DNA of 7,324 nucleotides from Roseovarius sp. Lineage in GTDB: Bacteria; Pseudomonadota; Alphaproteobacteria; Rhodobacterales; Rhodobacteraceae. Both the position numbers and the translations under genes were made by a program. Under the pieces are notes generated by a model. That model was not told the DNA's origin. It saw nothing but the letters and a program-made list of their open reading frames with translations, and did no database searches. Every line of letters begins with the position of its first letter. The stretch's first letter is position 1. Below are positions 6,148-7,324 of the stretch, piece after piece. Location: positions 1 through 7,324 of the forward strand of contig JALQUE010000106.1 of NCBI GenBank assembly GCA_023260815.1, given 5' to 3'.

Positions 6148-6666
6148 TCACCCGGATCCCGCCCCCGCCAATCGCGCAAGCGCCCAGACAGCCACCAGCA
6201 CCGTGGGCCAGAAACTCGCCGCGAAACCGAAAACCCGCAAACCCCCGCCCCGATGATATCCAAACCAGAACACCAGGCGCGCCACCGCGAACCCCACGCC
6301 AAGCGATGCGATCACCCCCGGCCCGTCATCGCCCAGCATCACCGCCGCGGCAGGCCATATGCAGAGCGCCAGAACCAGCTGCTCGACCGTGTTCTGCAAG
6401 ACCTTCTGATCCACCGCCGCCAGGCCATGCAGGACGCCGCCCACCAGCATCTCGTCATCCCCCAGCCGGCGCAACGCGACCCTGAGGACCATCGCCCCCA
6501 GCACCAACCCCGGCACCAGAAACGACACCATGATCGTCGGCATGAGGGTGAAAACCGGCAGCGTGACAAACCGCGCAGCCCCCCACAGCAGCAGAACCGC
6601 CCATAAAAACCCAAGCCCCGAGGCCATCATCGTCCCAAGCCGTCCACCCATCTGCCCGCCTTTCAT
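6148..6666 (-). CDS. MAPEG-family integral membrane protein (172 aa)
   Basis: A very hydrophobic protein with about four to five membrane helices (near residues 18-34, 43-66, 95-112, 116-136 and 144-163). The segment VDQKVLQNTVEQLVLAL (85-101) and the later ARLVFWFGYHRGGGLRVFGF (129-148) match the pattern of MAPEG proteins (relatives of microsomal glutathione transferase and eicosanoid synthases), with N92 and E95 in place of the conserved N..E pair that contacts glutathione in characterised members. Bacterial MAPEG proteins are mostly uncharacterised; glutathione transferase activity is inferred only from the family. It is somewhat longer than the usual 130-150 residues because of an N-terminal helix. 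Two starts are possible: ATG 6666 (GGGA close upstream) or ATG 6651 (AAAGG upstream). The frame is open further to 6717, but that part lies in the palindromic repeat. It starts 71 bases after the mutase gene. Confidence 0.75.
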   Translation of the reverse strand: MKGGQMGGRLGTMMASGLGFLWAVLLLWGAARFVTLPVFTLMPTIMVSFLVPGLVLGAMVLRVALRRLGDDEMLVGGVLHGLAAVDQKVLQNTVEQLVLALCIWPAAAVMLGDDGPGVIASLGVGFAVARLVFWFGYHRGGGLRVFGFAASFWPTVLVAVWALARLAGAGSG

Positions 6667-6727
6667 CGTTCCCGAAATACTCTGGGGGTGAATTGGCCAC
6701 AGGCCAAGAGGGGGCAAAGCCCCCCCC
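6667..6727. repeat. REP-like double palindrome between mutase and MAPEG genes
   Basis: Two perfect GC-rich hairpins sit side by side: TTGGCC-ACA-GGCCAA at 6693-6707 and GGGGGC-AAA-GCCCCC at 6710-6724, followed to the left by a TCACCCCC segment (minus-strand sense) and the string GAGTATTTCGGGAACG that runs into the MAPEG start codon. From memory, closely similar intergenic elements (hairpins plus a GAGTATTT end) are dispersed in many Rhodobacterales genomes. In the transcript of the mutase gene the hairpins lie directly after the stop codon and may act as a terminator or as mRNA 3' stabiliser, although no T-tract follows. Only one copy is in this window, so repetition itself cannot be shown here. 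Confidence 0.6.
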
Positions 6728-6737
6728 GTCCCTGTGA

Positions 6738-7324
6738 TCAGCCACGCGCCTCGCGGATAAGGCGCAAGATATCCTGTGCCGCGTCGGGAATGTTGGTGCC
6801 GGGGCCAAAGATCGCCTTGACGCCTGCCGCCTTCAGAAAATCGTAATCCTGCTGCGGGATGACACCGCCGCAGATCACGATGATGTCGCCCGCATCCTTG
6901 GCCTTCAGCGCCGCGATCAGCTTGGGCGCCAGCGTCTTGTGACCCGCCGCCTGGCTCGAAATGCCGACCACATGCACATCGTTGTCGATCGCATCCTGCG
7001 CGGCCTCTTCGGGCGTCTGGAACAGCGGGCCGACATCCACGTCGAACCCGATATCGGCAAAGGCCGTGGCGATCACCTTGGCGCCCCGGTCATGCCCGTC
7101 CTGCCCCATCTTTACGACCAGCATACGCGGACGGCGGCCTTCGTCCTCGGCAAACGCCTCGACCGACCGCTGGATGGCTGCAAAGCCTTCGTCGCCCTCG
7201 TACGCCGCGCCATAGACGCCCGCCAATGTCTTAACCTCGGCCCGGTGGCGGCCGAACACTTTTTCCATTGCCATGCTGATCTCTCCTACCGTGGCGCGGG
7301 CGCGGGAAGCCTCAACCGCCGCTT
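6738..7324 (-). CDS. scpA: Methylmalonyl-CoA mutase, C-terminal part (runs off the right edge)
   Basis: This is the 3' end of a B12-dependent methylmalonyl-CoA mutase, which interconverts (R)-methylmalonyl-CoA and succinyl-CoA in propionyl-CoA assimilation. The frame stays open to position 7324 and the 16 codons before the first internal ATG (7274) already read RARATVGEIS, followed by MEKVFGRHRAE, all standard mutase sequence. So the gene continues beyond the window and is not a stand-alone B12-binding protein. The cobalamin domain shows KMGQDGHDRG, the DxHxxG motif whose histidine (codon at 7094-7092) ligates cobalt, then GPLFQTPEE, SSQAAGHKTL, CGGVIPQQDYDF and GPGTNIPDAA. The last two fit the methylmalonyl-CoA type better than ethylmalonyl-CoA mutase. 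In many relatives the SSQ position reads S-x-L; here it is Q. About 194 of an expected 700 or so residues are visible. Stop TGA is at 6740-6738. Confidence 0.92.
   Translation of the reverse strand, partial: AAVEASRARATVGEISMAMEKVFGRHRAEVKTLAGVYGAAYEGDEGFAAIQRSVEAFAEDEGRRPRMLVVKMGQDGHDRGAKVIATAFADIGFDVDVGPLFQTPEEAAQDAIDNDVHVVGISSQAAGHKTLAPKLIAALKAKDAGDIIVICGGVIPQQDYDFLKAAGVKAIFGPGTNIPDAAQDILRLIREARG

Noticed and set aside
6738..7274. Stand-alone 178-aa cobalamin-binding protein
   Set aside because: The frame is open to the window edge and the codons before 7274 encode standard mutase sequence, so the ATG is internal to a longer gene.

Overview
The window looks like chromosomal DNA of a GC-rich alphaproteobacterium, most likely of the order Rhodobacterales (Roseobacter/Paracoccus relatives). 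Supporting signs are the strong GC bias from about position 940 to the end, the family signatures of the proteins, and a GC-rich intergenic palindrome before the MAPEG gene of a kind I recall from that group. No RNA gene, CRISPR array, transposase or integrase is visible.

Layout. Positions 113-885 (minus strand) carry two small overlapping genes with visibly lower GC: an unrecognised 103-residue protein, then a HEPN-like helical protein. They look acquired. Positions 886-1256 are a divergent intergenic region holding a 27-codon fragment that resembles the start of a DUF1328-type membrane protein, and a candidate promoter for ppx. Positions 1257-2804 (plus strand) encode a Ppx/GppA exopolyphosphatase. 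Everything from 2811 to the right edge is on the minus strand. Read in transcription order these genes are the 3' end of a methylmalonyl-CoA mutase gene, a MAPEG-family membrane protein, a glyoxalase-like (VOC) protein, a GNAT acetyltransferase, a cytoplasmic TerB-DnaJ protein, an endonuclease/exonuclease/phosphatase-family protein and a small exported protein.

How the genes fit together. Two junctions in the minus-strand series overlap (a 4-base ATGA between VOC and GNAT, and 20 bases between TerB-DnaJ and EEP), which argues for translational coupling. The other gaps are 36 to 71 bases. The mutase belongs to propionyl-CoA/methylmalonyl-CoA metabolism; the following genes have generic detoxification or housekeeping signatures and no single obvious pathway. 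The last gene converges on ppx with only 6 bases between the two stop codons.

I do not see a convincing new multi-gene system. The points most worth a second look are the low-GC HEPN pair, the membrane-peptide fragment with an intact ribosome binding site, the palindromic repeat that seems to supply the start region of the MAPEG gene, and a promoter placed so that the small exported protein could be read from a leaderless transcript.
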